Shown: positions 43,505-52,343 of the stretch, piece by piece
Layout: every line of letters starts with the position of its first letter
Position numbering within the stretch: position 1 is the stretch's first letter
Source: Exiguobacterium indicum HHS 31
GTDB taxonomy: Bacteria; Bacillota; Bacilli; Exiguobacteriales; Exiguobacteriaceae
NCBI RefSeq assembly: GCF_001939065.1
Contig: NZ_MPSZ01000001.1
Location: 620,001 to 684,000, forward strand
Direction: 5' to 3'
DNA length: 64,000 nucleotides
Program-made: the position numbers and the translations under genes
The notes under the pieces: model-generated
The model's input: only the letters and a program-made list of their open reading frames with translations
Database searches by the model: none
What the model was told of the DNA's origin: nothing

Positions 43505-44156
43505 ACTCAAGCGCGACAATGGTCAAACGACCGACTACTGGGTCAGTTACCGGATGGGGCGCACGCTGTATCAGGTATCCGTGCAAGAGCAAGCGGATGG
43601 TCAAACGGATGAAGGGGAGGTCGTCAAAGAACGTTTTCCGTTTTATTTCGGGATGAAGAAACGAATGCTAGAGTTAGCAGAAGCGAAAGCAGCCCTTGGG
43701 TTTCGACCGTTGACCGAAGAAGAGAAAGCAGCGCCCGTCATCGAGGAAGAGGAAGCGCAGCTCGATCCTGCATTCTTTAAGCCCGCTATTCGATACGCTT
43801 GGTTGATGCTTGGTCTCGGCATTCTTCTTTTTCTCCTTCCTTCGCCAATCCTGAACGGACTCGCGTTCGGACTCGGCTTATACGTCTGGTATGAGACGTT
43901 CGGACAGCCAGGAATGCCGCGCAGCTATCAAAGGTATTTCCACGGAATGCTTGCGGGATTGACAATCTTACAGGTGCTATCGGCGATTGAGTTGGAGCGA
44001 TTTACACACCCATATTATGCGACAATTTGTGTGCTATCTGCGATCGTATTGGTGTTGCTCGTCGTTCAGCACCGTTTGAAAGAAACCGATCAAATCGGTC
44101 AGGAGGAAAGTGTTCGGGTTAGGAAAATGAAAGACTATTCTGATTTGGATCTTTAA
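43476..44156 (+). CDS. WGR-like domain plus TM helices, paralogue
   Basis: 226 residues. KVIELKRDNGQTTDYWVSYR, MGRTLYQVSV and the later AKAALGFRPL mark the WGR-like part, followed by hydrophobic segments at about 106-128, 147-164 and 173-190. The start lies inside the preceding gene, so the pair is translationally coupled, as with the pair at 24.2-25.4 kb. Function unknown. Confidence 0.75.
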   Translation: MTNQQTKVIELKRDNGQTTDYWVSYRMGRTLYQVSVQEQADGQTDEGEVVKERFPFYFGMKKRMLELAEAKAALGFRPLTEEEKAAPVIEEEEAQLDPAFFKPAIRYAWLMLGLGILLFLLPSPILNGLAFGLGLYVWYETFGQPGMPRSYQRYFHGMLAGLTILQVLSAIELERFTHPYYATICVLSAIVLVLLVVQHRLKETDQIGQEESVRVRKMKDYSDLDL

Positions 44157-44258
44157 AAACTTATTTGCTTAACTTTCATAAGGCTAGAAGAGTTTGTATT
44201 GCTGTAAAATATAGGTATCAATCGCATTCAATCAGCCTATTGAAAAGGAGAGTAAATC

Positions 44259-44567
44259 ATGGATGTACAATGGAACGATAAGACTATCCTTGAACTCATA
44301 CTCATCGTCTGGGTGATCGGTGCCATCATCATCATCGTGAGCCAGGCGCGGAGTAAGAAAAGTTTGAAAGCTAGTCTGATTAGTGGAACAATCATCAATC
44401 TTCTTTATACGACGGGCATTTCATTACTGTGGTTTTACACGATTGCTGTCGATGGGATTAGTCAGGTGTTAGTCGTCTATTTCTTCGTCGGCATCTTTAC
44501 AATCCTTGAGTTTCTATTCGTGATCGTTTTGTTGATCGTCAAACGCAAAAAAACAACGATCTCTTGA
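44259..44567 (+). CDS. Small membrane protein, three TM helices
   Basis: 102 residues with AAAAGGAGAG before ATG; TM segments at about 12-29, 40-63 and 72-95, and a basic tail KRKKTT. It closes the island's right side and is followed by a terminator. Family unknown. Confidence 0.65.
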   Translation: MDVQWNDKTILELILIVWVIGAIIIIVSQARSKKSLKASLISGTIINLLYTTGISLLWFYTIAVDGISQVLVVYFFVGIFTILEFLFVIVLLIVKRKKTTIS

Positions 44568-44893
44568 AAAGTAAAGAAAGGATAATTAACACTTAAAAAA
44601 AAGATTTAGTTTACATAATGAAGTAGAAGGAGGCATGTCTCTTCTTCTACTTTTTTGTAATTATGCAATCGATTGCATTCGTATGCTAATTCAACATCCA
44701 GTAAAAGGAATTATATTTCTTGCAAAAAACTAGTTTTTATTTCACACGATTTATGCAAGAATAGAACACAACAAACTGCGAGAATTTTTAGAAAAGTGAA
44801 TGACTAGACTATTCATCCTTTTGAGTAGAAGAGAGAAGTCATCGTTTTTCGAATTCTAAATAACTTATTTTTTGTAAGCCTGGAGGGGAACGT
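44568..44893. other. Intergenic region before sstT
   Basis: 326 bases. Holds the terminator at 44621-44656 and an A/T-rich stretch with CTTGCA...TGCAAG half-sites and TGAATGACTAGACTATTCA, which is too weakly symmetrical to name an ArgR site. No gene seen. Confidence 0.5.
44621..44656 (+). terminator. Rho-independent terminator
   Basis: Stem AAGTAGAAG/CTTCTACTT with T6 tail. Confidence 0.75.
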
Positions 44894-46165
44894 ATGAAAG
44901 TGTTGAAGATGTGGAACCAAATCAGTTTAGTGAAACAAATCGCGATTGGCTTGATCGTGGGTATTATTTTAGCCGTCACGATTCCTGAAGCGGCGAAATC
45001 CTTGACCATTTTTGGGACTTTATTTATTTCTTCCCTGAAGGCAGTCGCGCCGATCTTGGTCTTTTTCTTAGTTATGGCATCAATCGTGCAGCATAAAAAA
45101 GGACAGCAGACGAATATGAAATCGATCATTTTCTTGTATCTGCTTGGGACGTTCCTAGCGGGAGCCATTGCGGTCATCGTCAGTTTCCTTTTCCCAGTAA
45201 ACATTCGATTAACAGAAGGTGCGGAACAATTGGCTGCTCCGGGGAACACGGTTGAAGTTCTTCAGAAACTCGTCTTGAATATGGTTGATAATCCAGTTAA
45301 TGCGCTCATCCAAGCGAACTACATTGGCATTCTGACTTGGGCGATCGTATTAGGAATAGCTTTAAAGAATGCGTCCGATACGACGAAGACATTCATCTCG
45401 AATTTCTCTGACGCCATTGCGAAAATGGTCGGATGGGTCATCAAACTGGCTCCTCTTGGTATCATGGGAATCGTCATTGGCTCTGTTACGGAAAACGGTC
45501 TTTCTTCATTGCTCGATTACGGGAATTTATTATTGGTATTGATTGGCACGATGCTTGTCGTAGCACTCATTGTTAATCCTCTCATCGTGTTCATCAACGT
45601 TCGTCAGAATCCATACCCACTCGTCTTCAAATGTATCCGGGAGAGTGGAATTACCGCTTTCTTCACACGAAGCTCAGCTGCAAACATTCCGGTCAACATG
45701 GAATTATGTAAGAAACTTGACCTCGATAAAGAGACGTACGGTATCTCGATTCCGCTCGGTGCCACGATCAATATGGCGGGAGCGGCTATCACGATTTCCG
45801 TCTTAACGTTAGCAGCGGTTCATACGCTCGGTATCCCAGTCGACCTTCTGACAGCCATCATCTTGAGTGTTCTCGCTGCCGTTTGTGCATGTGGCGCATC
45901 CGGTGTCGCTGGCGGTTCGCTCCTCTTGATTCCGCTCGCATGTAGCTTATTCGGGATTCCGAATGACATCGCGATGCAAGTCGTAGCAGCGGGTGTTCTA
46001 GTCAGTGTGTTACAAGATTCGTTTGAGACAGCACTCAACTCGTCAACAGATGTCTTATTCACTGCGACAGCAGAATATCGAAAACGACTTAAAGAGGGAG
46101 AAACGCTCTCGATCAATCGTCAGTCGATGAATGAAGATGTATCTGAAAAAGTCGTCAACGGCTGA
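44894..46165 (+). CDS. sstT: Serine/threonine:Na+ symporter
   Basis: 423 residues of the dicarboxylate/amino acid:cation symporter family, SstT branch: sodium-driven uptake of serine and threonine across the membrane. Eight TM helices plus two hairpin loops; hallmarks are [20 protein letters not shown] (serine-rich hairpin 1), [15 protein letters not shown] (the sodium/substrate motif) and the alanine-rich [16 protein letters not shown] hairpin. TGGAGGGGAACG precedes ATG. Single-gene unit with a strong terminator. Confidence 0.93.
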   Translation: MKVLKMWNQISLVKQIAIGLIVGIILAVTIPEAAKSLTIFGTLFISSLKAVAPILVFFLVMASIVQHKKGQQTNMKSIIFLYLLGTFLAGAIAVIVSFLFPVNIRLTEGAEQLAAPGNTVEVLQKLVLNMVDNPVNALIQANYIGILTWAIVLGIALKNASDTTKTFISNFSDAIAKMVGWVIKLAPLGIMGIVIGSVTENGLSSLLDYGNLLLVLIGTMLVVALIVNPLIVFINVRQNPYPLVFKCIRESGITAFFTRSSAANIPVNMELCKKLDLDKETYGISIPLGATINMAGAAITISVLTLAAVHTLGIPVDLLTAIILSVLAAVCACGASGVAGGSLLLIPLACSLFGIPNDIAMQVVAAGVLVSVLQDSFETALNSSTDVLFTATAEYRKRLKEGETLSINRQSMNEDVSEKVVNG

Positions 46166-46194
46166 TTAGCTTCTCAATTATCAGCATGATCTAA

Positions 46195-46234
46195 ATAAGA
46201 AAAGGCATCCTTAGCTGAGGATGCCTTTTCTTAT
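46195..46234. terminator. Strong bidirectional terminator
   Basis: A perfect 17-bp stem ATAAGAAAAGGCATCCT/AGGATGCCTTTTCTTAT with a 6-base loop between convergent genes. Confidence 0.95.
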
Positions 46235-46241
46235 AGACAAA

Positions 46242-46628
46242 TTAACCTTCTCCTAAAGCAACGTACTTTTTTAATTTCCCATTGAAACTCACTAGCAAAA
46301 TGTCATTTCTTTCTTTAGTAGAGTATAGGACGGTACCCTTATAGAGTTTCGTAGCAGTCCCATTATCAAAAGCGTCTTTATCCGAACTTCTTCTTTTAAT
46401 TTCTCCAACTTTTTCATTCTGAGTGACTTTGGTTTTTTCTGCCAATGCTACATCTGATTTGTAGATCGTATTATCGAATTGAAAAATGTCTGCTTTAGCA
46501 TCTTCGTTCAATACTTCGGATGCCGTCGGTTTTTCACTAGTACTTTGCATTATCTCTTCATTATTACAACCAACTAATATCCATACCGTCATAATCGAAA
46601 AAGCGAATGATAAAACGACTTTTTTCAT
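46242..46628 (-). CDS. Lipoprotein
   Basis: 128 residues. A signal sequence ending in the lipobox ILVGC (Cys about residue 21) predicts a lipid anchor outside the membrane. The mature part has a Lys/Asp-rich centre and a C-terminal DILLVSFNGKLKKYVALG strand pair. GAAAGAGGTT precedes ATG. No domain recognised. Confidence 0.75.
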   Translation of the reverse strand: MKKVVLSFAFSIMTVWILVGCNNEEIMQSTSEKPTASEVLNEDAKADIFQFDNTIYKSDVALAEKTKVTQNEKVGEIKRRSSDKDAFDNGTATKLYKGTVLYSTKERNDILLVSFNGKLKKYVALGEG

Positions 46629-46655
46629 GATATAACCTCTTTCCCGTTTTGTAAG

Positions 46656-47132
46656 TTATTCCATGCCGATACACGTTAACGTCAACTGCTCTTCACGGTT
46701 GCCATCCCATTTGATTCGGACATGGTACGTGTCAGTATCTTTAAAGATTTGTAAGGCGGCACTCGTCTCAAAGGTGGCGCCATCTCTTTCGGTTCCAATG
46801 AAGCTTTGGAAATGGCTAGAGTGTTTAGCATATCGACCATCTGACAACTGACTATCGACAAACCAGGTCACAGGTTTCTGTTGGTGCTCCACTCGTTTTA
46901 GATCCTGTCCGATATATGTTAGGGCGTAGCCTTCGCTTACCCGGTAAGATAAAGGACGTTCTTTGACTTGCCGGACATGAATCACGGCGTTCCAGGATTC
47001 GCCTTTTGCCTGAAAGATGAGGTGTTCGGGTTCAGATATCGCTGAAGCGCGGTGAATACCATAGAGCGTGAAAAACGTGAGGAAAAGTAAGCATGCAATC
47101 AGTAAGGTTCGCTTAAATAAGCGTTCGGACAT
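46656..47132 (-). CDS. Membrane-anchored extracellular protein
   Basis: 158 residues: an N-terminal TM/signal anchor at about 9-30, then a strand-rich outer domain with two late tryptophans (VTWFVDSQ, IKWDGNREEQLTLTC). AGAGGTGAG precedes the ATG at 47132; the GTG three codons earlier overlaps that site. It lies 27 bases upstream of the lipoprotein on the same strand, so the two may form a unit. Function unknown. Confidence 0.65.
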   Translation of the reverse strand: MSERLFKRTLLIACLLFLTFFTLYGIHRASAISEPEHLIFQAKGESWNAVIHVRQVKERPLSYRVSEGYALTYIGQDLKRVEHQQKPVTWFVDSQLSDGRYAKHSSHFQSFIGTERDGATFETSAALQIFKDTDTYHVRIKWDGNREEQLTLTCIGME

Positions 47133-47221
47133 GAGGCTCACCTCTGAACAGCAGTTTCCTTTAGTCTAGCAAATTCAAATGCTTTTCTTAGTCAGAAATC
47201 TTAAAAAAGGGGAATCCATTT

Positions 47222-47998
47222 TTAGGATATCCAGCGTCCGATCTGCTCACCCATCTTGACGCTACGTTCGATGCCTGGGGCGAGTTCGACCGTGTCCGGT
47301 GGCAAGACGAGGATGACAGTTGAACCGAACGAAAAGTAACCGAACTCTGCACCACGCTCCAGCAGGCGTCCTTGATGTGTCTGAACGATCGTATTGACGT
47401 TCAGCGCACCGACCATGACGTGCTCGATCGTGCGGTGATCGACTTGCAGACGCGTGACGCGGCGATAATTACGTGTCAACGGACGTTTGCTGAATCGTAG
47501 CCCCATGTCATTGACGGGTGCCGATTCTCGCCCCAGTGTATAACTCGTCGTGATTTCGCCCGTGACTGGCGAATGGACACGGTGATAGTCGGTCGGACTC
47601 AAATAGAAAATCAAGGCGACACCGTTCGCGTAATCCTCGGCGCGTTCGCTCGAGCCGATCAGCTCAGCAACGGTATAATCCTGTCCTTTGATTGTAAACC
47701 GACTATCTTGCGTTAATGCTGGGACAATGGAAAGGACGGCGTCACTCGGACTGACGAAGGCATCCGGCGCGGTTGCGATTGGTCGCATACCGGGACGTAA
47801 CTCGCGTACGAAACAATCGTGCAGCGAGGTAAACGAATCAACGGACTTCAGCGCTTGATCCGTCTGAATGTGATAGGTGCGAATGAAAGGTCGGATGAGT
47901 GGTTTACTAAAGCGACTCATTGCAAACCGTTTTAGTGTGTTCGCGACAACTGGTCGAGCATTTAAGTGGACGATTGTATCAAAGATGGCTTTCTTCAT
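47222..47998 (-). CDS. psd: Phosphatidylserine decarboxylase
   Basis: 258 residues. Makes phosphatidylethanolamine from phosphatidylserine at the membrane. The proenzyme self-cleaves at a conserved Gly-Ser: here YFSFGSTVIL, with Ser becoming the pyruvoyl group. The Asp/His of the autocatalytic triad are in VSPSDAVLS and YHRVHSPVTG. AAAGGAG precedes ATG. A pssA synthase gene is not in view. The FGST form instead of LGST is a known variation. Confidence 0.93.
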   Translation of the reverse strand: MKKAIFDTIVHLNARPVVANTLKRFAMSRFSKPLIRPFIRTYHIQTDQALKSVDSFTSLHDCFVRELRPGMRPIATAPDAFVSPSDAVLSIVPALTQDSRFTIKGQDYTVAELIGSSERAEDYANGVALIFYLSPTDYHRVHSPVTGEITTSYTLGRESAPVNDMGLRFSKRPLTRNYRRVTRLQVDHRTIEHVMVGALNVNTIVQTHQGRLLERGAEFGYFSFGSTVILVLPPDTVELAPGIERSVKMGEQIGRWIS

Positions 47999-48087
47999 GA
48001 GGTAAAAACTCCTTTAAGTTGTAATCTACCTCTTAGGATACGATCGAATTCTTTTGATAGACGGAGTCGCATTCTTAAGTTTGTCTT

Positions 48088-48120
48088 AAGAAAAACACGT
48101 ACCGAAGATGCGGCACGTGT
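48088..48120 (-). terminator. Rho-independent terminator
   Basis: On the minus strand ACACGTGCCG and CGGTACGTGT pair (one G-U), 6-base loop, followed by T5, just after the DUF2834 gene. Confidence 0.75.
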
Positions 48121-48127
48121 CAGAACG

Positions 48128-48439
48128 TCATGATTTTCGAGTCAATAAATAGAGTAGAGGTCCGAACGCACCAATCGCGAGGGTGATGATTGCCCAAAGC
48201 GGAAAGCTTCGTCCGGTACGACGTGTATCATGGCGGAGCCAAACGATGATGAAGAGGGCGCAGAGAATCAGGTCGACGAAAATCTGGAGCGTCGCCGTGT
48301 TTTGTGTCGCTTCCGCAAAGATGCCAAGTACACCAAAGTCAATGATCGAAAAGGCAGTTAAAACAGCGAAAGCGATCGTAATGACGAGCAATAAAGGTTT
48401 CGGGATGCTGTCTACAAATGAAGCTTGAGATTCTCTCAT
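48128..48439 (-). CDS. DUF2834 membrane protein
   Basis: 103 residues, three TM helices (about 16-36, 49-67, 81-98) with the DUF2834 spacing and the terminal FGPLLYLLTRKS. CAAGGAGGATCC precedes ATG. Divergent from a TetR gene with two operator-like palindromes between, so it is very likely repressed by that TetR protein. Function unknown. Confidence 0.8.
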   Translation of the reverse strand: MRESQASFVDSIPKPLLLVITIAFAVLTAFSIIDFGVLGIFAEATQNTATLQIFVDLILCALFIIVWLRHDTRRTGRSFPLWAIITLAIGAFGPLLYLLTRKS

Positions 48440-48457
48440 GAAGGATCCTCCTTGAAA

Positions 48458-48495
48458 TGTAGTGATTACTACAAATTAATGTAGCATGTACTACA
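48458..48495. promoter_or_regulatory. Twin TetR operator-like palindromes
   Basis: TGTAGTGATTACTACA (48458-48473) and TGTAGCATGTACTACA (48480-48495) share the form TGTAGYnnnnACTACA and start 22 bases apart, two helical turns, in the divergent gap between the DUF2834 and TetR genes. Confidence 0.7.
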
Positions 48496-48556
48496 TTCAT
48501 GCGTCAATCTACTTAGATGTTGTATGATGAAAAAGGAGAAGGGAGAATCGATCATA

Positions 48557-49117
48557 ATGGATAAGTTTGAACAGAAGCGACAGGACTATACGCATCACAT
48601 CGCAAAAGCGACGTTAGCATCAAGCATCAAGGAGATGAGTCTCAAGAAGATGGCGGCCGCTGCCGGGACGAGTGATCGGATGCTGATGCATTATTTCAAG
48701 GATAAACAAGACATCGAGACCGCGGTGTTGACCTCGATCAGCCAAGAACTGATCGATTTACTGCAGCAACCGGATCTAAAACTCGAGTTCACGGCATTCG
48801 TCCGTTTTCTGCGACAAGCGATCGATGAGCCACGAATCAAGCCCTACTTGAATCTTTGGTTCGAGATCACCCATCTCGCAACGAGTCAGGGGGAGCCGTA
48901 TACGTCGATCACGCGGACGATCGGGGAATCGTTCGACGATTGGATTAAACAGATCTATGTACCAACAGAGGGGGAAGATGTCGATCAGCAAACTGCGCTA
49001 CTCTTCGTCTTCACGGAAGGACTCGTCGTCATGAATAAGATCGGCTTAGAGGAGCGGATGGACGCGGCAGTGGAAGCGATGATCGCATTAACAAAGGACA
49101 ACAGGCCTCGCAATTGA
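48557..49117 (+). CDS. TetR-family transcriptional regulator
   Basis: 186 residues. An N-terminal helix-turn-helix (SIKEMSLKKMAAAAGTSDRM... LMHYFKDKQDI) is followed by an all-helical ligand domain (LNLWFEITHLAT, LLFVFTEGLVVMNKIGLEE). The ATG at 48557 is used; an ATG 10 codons earlier is possible because the ribosome site is diffuse (GGAGAAGGGAG). Likely represses itself and the divergent DUF2834 gene through the twin palindromes. Confidence 0.85.
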   Translation: MDKFEQKRQDYTHHIAKATLASSIKEMSLKKMAAAAGTSDRMLMHYFKDKQDIETAVLTSISQELIDLLQQPDLKLEFTAFVRFLRQAIDEPRIKPYLNLWFEITHLATSQGEPYTSITRTIGESFDDWIKQIYVPTEGEDVDQQTALLFVFTEGLVVMNKIGLEERMDAAVEAMIALTKDNRPRN

Positions 49118-49134
49118 GGTGTGCTGTCCTTTTT
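49093..49134. terminator. Terminator between convergent genes
   Basis: AAAGGACA/TGTCCTTT stem with an inner CCTC/GAGG pairing and T5, overlapping the end of the TetR gene. Confidence 0.7.
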
Positions 49135-49141
49135 CGGCATT

Positions 49142-49720
49142 TCACTGAAAAATCGTCACAGCTGAATAAAGAAGTAAGGTACACATAATGACGCGAAACG
49201 CGACGTCGTATCTTTGAAATAACGAACGAAACAACGAGCCACTTCCTGCCCAAAGCAATAAGGCGATCCACCCGAGAATGATGGCATACAACGTGTATTG
49301 AACGATTTCTACAGTAGACGTTCTGTGCGGCAGAATGAACGTCGATAAAGCGGTTAAGAAAAAAAGGATACTCTTGACGTTGATGAGTTGGAACAACAGA
49401 CCGGATAAAAATGTCGCTGGCACGGTATCGATCTGACTTGCTGTCTGCTTCGGGAAACCAATCTTATAGGCAAGGTAGACGAGATATGCGGCACCGAGCC
49501 ACTGTAGAATCGGTTCGATCATAGGTAAGGTCGCTTGTAATACTGTCGTCCCTAATGCGCTGATCAACCCGAGTATCATGAACCCTAGTAAGATTCCGGT
49601 ATTAAATCGCCAAGCACCACGAAAACCGAAGTGGCTCGATTCATGCATGACTAACAGATTACTTGGTCCAGGTGTAATGGACGTAATGATGACATAAGAT
49701 AAAAAAGCAACAACATTCAT
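49142..49720 (-). CDS. LysE/RhtB-family exporter
   Basis: 192 residues, six TM helices; exports amino acids or related metabolites. The family opening 'SYVIITSITPGPSNLLVM' with the conserved PGPSN is intact, followed by FNTGILLGFMILGLIS and WLGAAYLVYLAYKIG. TTTCTCATG-type start with AAAAAGGAG upstream. Divergent from a LysR regulator, the usual arrangement in which the regulator senses the exported compound. Confidence 0.88.
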   Translation of the reverse strand: MNVVAFLSYVIITSITPGPSNLLVMHESSHFGFRGAWRFNTGILLGFMILGLISALGTTVLQATLPMIEPILQWLGAAYLVYLAYKIGFPKQTASQIDTVPATFLSGLLFQLINVKSILFFLTALSTFILPHRTSTVEIVQYTLYAIILGWIALLLWAGSGSLFRSLFQRYDVAFRVIMCTLLLYSAVTIFQ

Positions 49721-49849
49721 GAGAAAACTCCTTTTTCATTCTATCGAATACTTGAATTCTAGTGTAAGATGTCAAGATCGATAAATAAAATTGAAATAAA
49801 AAATCATTCCATCATTTTTTTCGATGGACGATGAAAGGAGAGTCTTGAA

Positions 49850-50731
49850 ATGGAAATTCGCCATTTGATCAGCTTCTTGAAGATTATTGAGACGAGGAGT
49901 TATACGGCAGCTGCGAGTGACCTCGGCTATACGCAATCGACGATTACGTCCCATATGCAACTGCTCGAACAAGAAGTAGGCGATGCTTTGTTTTTCTATT
50001 CCAATCGTACGCTTCAGCTTACACCGCTAGGTCAGGAAATCATCCCGCTTGCTGAAGATTTACTAGCGACACACGAGAAAATCAAGTCGATTCAACAACA
50101 GGATCCCTTTGAAGGCGTCTTGAAGGTCGCTGCGCCAGAGTCACTGACGATCTCTCGTCTTGGTTCCGTCTTACAGACGTTCATGACAGCATATCCGAAT
50201 GTCAACATCATCTTATCGAATGGAACTTGTAAGGAAAATCAAGACGAACTCTTACATGGACGGGTCGATGTCGCCTTGATGCTGTATCCAATGTTTTCCG
50301 CTGAACGTTGTACGCATGATGTTTTGACAGAAGAGAAGATCGTCATCATTGGTCATCCGACGATGCCGGATCATTTTGACGCGATTCGATCTTCCGTGGA
50401 CGCATACGTCTTTCTGACGAATGAAGAAGGATGCAGTTACCGATCGATGTTTGAGGCGTGCGTCAGAAACCAAGACATCTCGTTTCAGACACAAGAATTG
50501 TGGAGTATCGGGGCGATCAAGAAGATGGCGATGAACGGGCTTGGTTTTGCTGTGTTACCGTATGTGACGGTAGCGGATGAAGTGGAGTCTGGTACGTTGA
50601 AAGTTATTCATCATGATGAGACGTTCGAACCGATGTATGCCCATCTGCTTACGAAACAGTCGAAGTGGGGCTCACCCGTGACACGCGCGTTTCAGGAAAT
50701 CGTTCTGGACCAATTCACGAAGTCAAAGTGA
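49850..50731 (+). CDS. LysR-family transcriptional regulator
   Basis: 293 residues. Winged helix at residues 1-60 (SFLKIIETRSYTAAASDLGY, TQSTITSHMQLLEQ), then a periplasmic-binding-like effector domain from about 90. GAAAGGAGAG precedes ATG. The 129-base divergent gap to the LysE gene is the likely binding region; no unambiguous T-N11-A site can be fixed by eye. Confidence 0.88.
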   Translation: MEIRHLISFLKIIETRSYTAAASDLGYTQSTITSHMQLLEQEVGDALFFYSNRTLQLTPLGQEIIPLAEDLLATHEKIKSIQQQDPFEGVLKVAAPESLTISRLGSVLQTFMTAYPNVNIILSNGTCKENQDELLHGRVDVALMLYPMFSAERCTHDVLTEEKIVIIGHPTMPDHFDAIRSSVDAYVFLTNEEGCSYRSMFEACVRNQDISFQTQELWSIGAIKKMAMNGLGFAVLPYVTVADEVESGTLKVIHHDETFEPMYAHLLTKQSKWGSPVTRAFQEIVLDQFTKSK

Positions 50732-50758
50732 ATCGAGTATCTCGACCCAGACTTGATA

Positions 50759-50974
50759 TTAAATCTTTTCATCGAGGTGAACCGTTGCCGACCGTACGCG
50801 ATAGTCTGGGTTTTCCGCTAAATAAAATGCAAGAATCGTCGCGACTTTAAAGTCAGGAGTGCAATAACCGGTGATTGACCGACCATGGATCTCGTTCGTG
50901 ATCGAATCCGCCCAGACTTCGGCTTCACGGTATGTCTCGAACTGAAGCATCTCTTCCTTCCAACGAATCGACAT
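50759..50974 (-). CDS. Small soluble protein
   Basis: 71 residues. An AGGAGG lies 8 bases before the ATG at 50974 (and 2 before another ATG, too close). Pattern: a charged strand, FETYREAEVWADSITNEI helix, then GRSITGYCTPDFKVATILAFY and a final strand. No family recognised; single gene. Confidence 0.6.
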   Translation of the reverse strand: MSIRWKEEMLQFETYREAEVWADSITNEIHGRSITGYCTPDFKVATILAFYLAENPDYRVRSATVHLDEKI

Positions 50975-51050
50975 CTGCATCTCCTCCTTTGCTATAGTTA
51001 ATGTTAGTATATGGAAGAAGTAATGTGTTATTCAAGGGGGAACGTCAGAC

Positions 51051-52325
51051 ATGAGTCGTTTTGGAATGCATCGAGAAGTAATCAATCCACCGCTCGGTGC
51101 CGCCTTCATCGGTTATCACCGAGAAGTCGGTGTCGCAAGCATACACGATCCGCTATATGTCACAGCGAGCATCTTTGAAAGTGAGCAGACGACATCGGTT
51201 TTCGTCAGCATCGATAACATCGGTTTGCTCGTTGCAGATACCGATACCATCCGTGAAGGTATCGCAGACCAGCTAGACGTGTCGAAGAAACAGATCACGG
51301 TTGTCTACACGCATACGCATTCGGGACCAGCGACAGCGGGAACTGAACCGTTGACCGTCGCCTACAAAACGATCTTGACGCAACAAGCGATCGTATCTGC
51401 CGTCAAAGCAAGCGAAGCGATGCAGTCGGTCGAGATGGGTTGGGGTGTGACGTCTGGAAAAATTGGCGTCAACCGACGGGAGAAAAGGAATGGTCACGCG
51501 GTGATGGGAATGGATCCGCTTGGGGTGACGGATGATCGAATCGGGACGCTGTTGGTTCGCCGTGCCGATGATGCGTGTCTCATCGGAGCCTTCGTTTTCT
51601 GTACAGCGCATCCGAACGTCTTGAAATCAGACAGTGTCGTCTTATCCGGTGATTACCCGGGCGTCGCTCGAACGATCCTCGAACAGGCACTCGGCTGTCC
51701 AGTCGTGATCGTCCAAGGGGCGACGGGAAACGTCAATGCGAAATATCGTGGTGACCTAGCAAGTCTACAGAAGATGGCGTTTGCTTTAAGTGGACACGTC
51801 TTGACGACGATTCCAGACGTGTCGTTTCAACCGTTAACGCACCACCGGATTCAGTCGATGATTTATCCGATGCGCTTAACAGAAATACCGGTTGCGGACG
51901 TATTGCAAGACATGGCAACTTACGCTGAACAGACATGGGGCGTCAGCGCAGCGCGCTGGTTGGCGTACGTTCAAGAGCAATCGGGAACAACACTCACCAT
52001 CCCGGTCGAAGTTCAATTGTTTGAACTAAATGATGGTTCGTTCTCAGGCATCCCGATGGAGCCGTTCTGTGAGACAGCGCTACAGATTCAACAGATGCGT
52101 CAAACGGAACTCGCCTTTTTCGGAGGCTATACGAACGGTTATATTGGTTATTTGCCGACAGCGGAAGAACATCCGTATGGTGGGTACGAGGTGGCAATCA
52201 ATCCCGTCGTCTACGGTCCTGTGACGGGTCTATGGATGCCACCTGTACCGGAAACGGCAAACGACATCGTGCATCGTATCCGACAACTCTATGAAACGAA
52301 CAACACCCCGGCTTCTCTCGTCTGA
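51051..52325 (+). CDS. Neutral/alkaline ceramidase-like hydrolase
   Basis: 424 residues fitting the N-terminal catalytic domain of neutral ceramidases (PF04734-type). Zinc-site features are visible: VVYTHTHSGPATAG (His pair), VFCTAHPNVL (His) and a later EPFCETALQI (Glu). VSIDNIGL and IVQGATGNVNAKYRGD also follow the family. There is no signal peptide and the usual C-terminal domain is lacking, so it probably acts inside the cell on an amide-linked substrate other than ceramide (inference). CAAGGGGGAACG is the ribosome site. Confidence 0.8.
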   Translation: MSRFGMHREVINPPLGAAFIGYHREVGVASIHDPLYVTASIFESEQTTSVFVSIDNIGLLVADTDTIREGIADQLDVSKKQITVVYTHTHSGPATAGTEPLTVAYKTILTQQAIVSAVKASEAMQSVEMGWGVTSGKIGVNRREKRNGHAVMGMDPLGVTDDRIGTLLVRRADDACLIGAFVFCTAHPNVLKSDSVVLSGDYPGVARTILEQALGCPVVIVQGATGNVNAKYRGDLASLQKMAFALSGHVLTTIPDVSFQPLTHHRIQSMIYPMRLTEIPVADVLQDMATYAEQTWGVSAARWLAYVQEQSGTTLTIPVEVQLFELNDGSFSGIPMEPFCETALQIQQMRQTELAFFGGYTNGYIGYLPTAEEHPYGGYEVAINPVVYGPVTGLWMPPVPETANDIVHRIRQLYETNNTPASLV

Positions 52326-52343
52326 GAGACCGGGTTGTCGTGA

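Noticed and set aside
22779..44567. Prophage or integrative element
   Set aside because: No integrase, terminase, capsid, relaxase, tRNA junction or flanking repeat was seen; the content is immunity-type genes only.
44657..44893. ArgR-like box before sstT
   Set aside because: TGAATGACTAGACTATTCA is symmetrical only in its outer five bases and does not match the ARG box through the centre.
52303..52340. Terminator after the ceramidase-like gene
   Set aside because: CCCGG/CCGGG and CTCTC/GAGAG pair imperfectly over the stop codon and no T-run follows.
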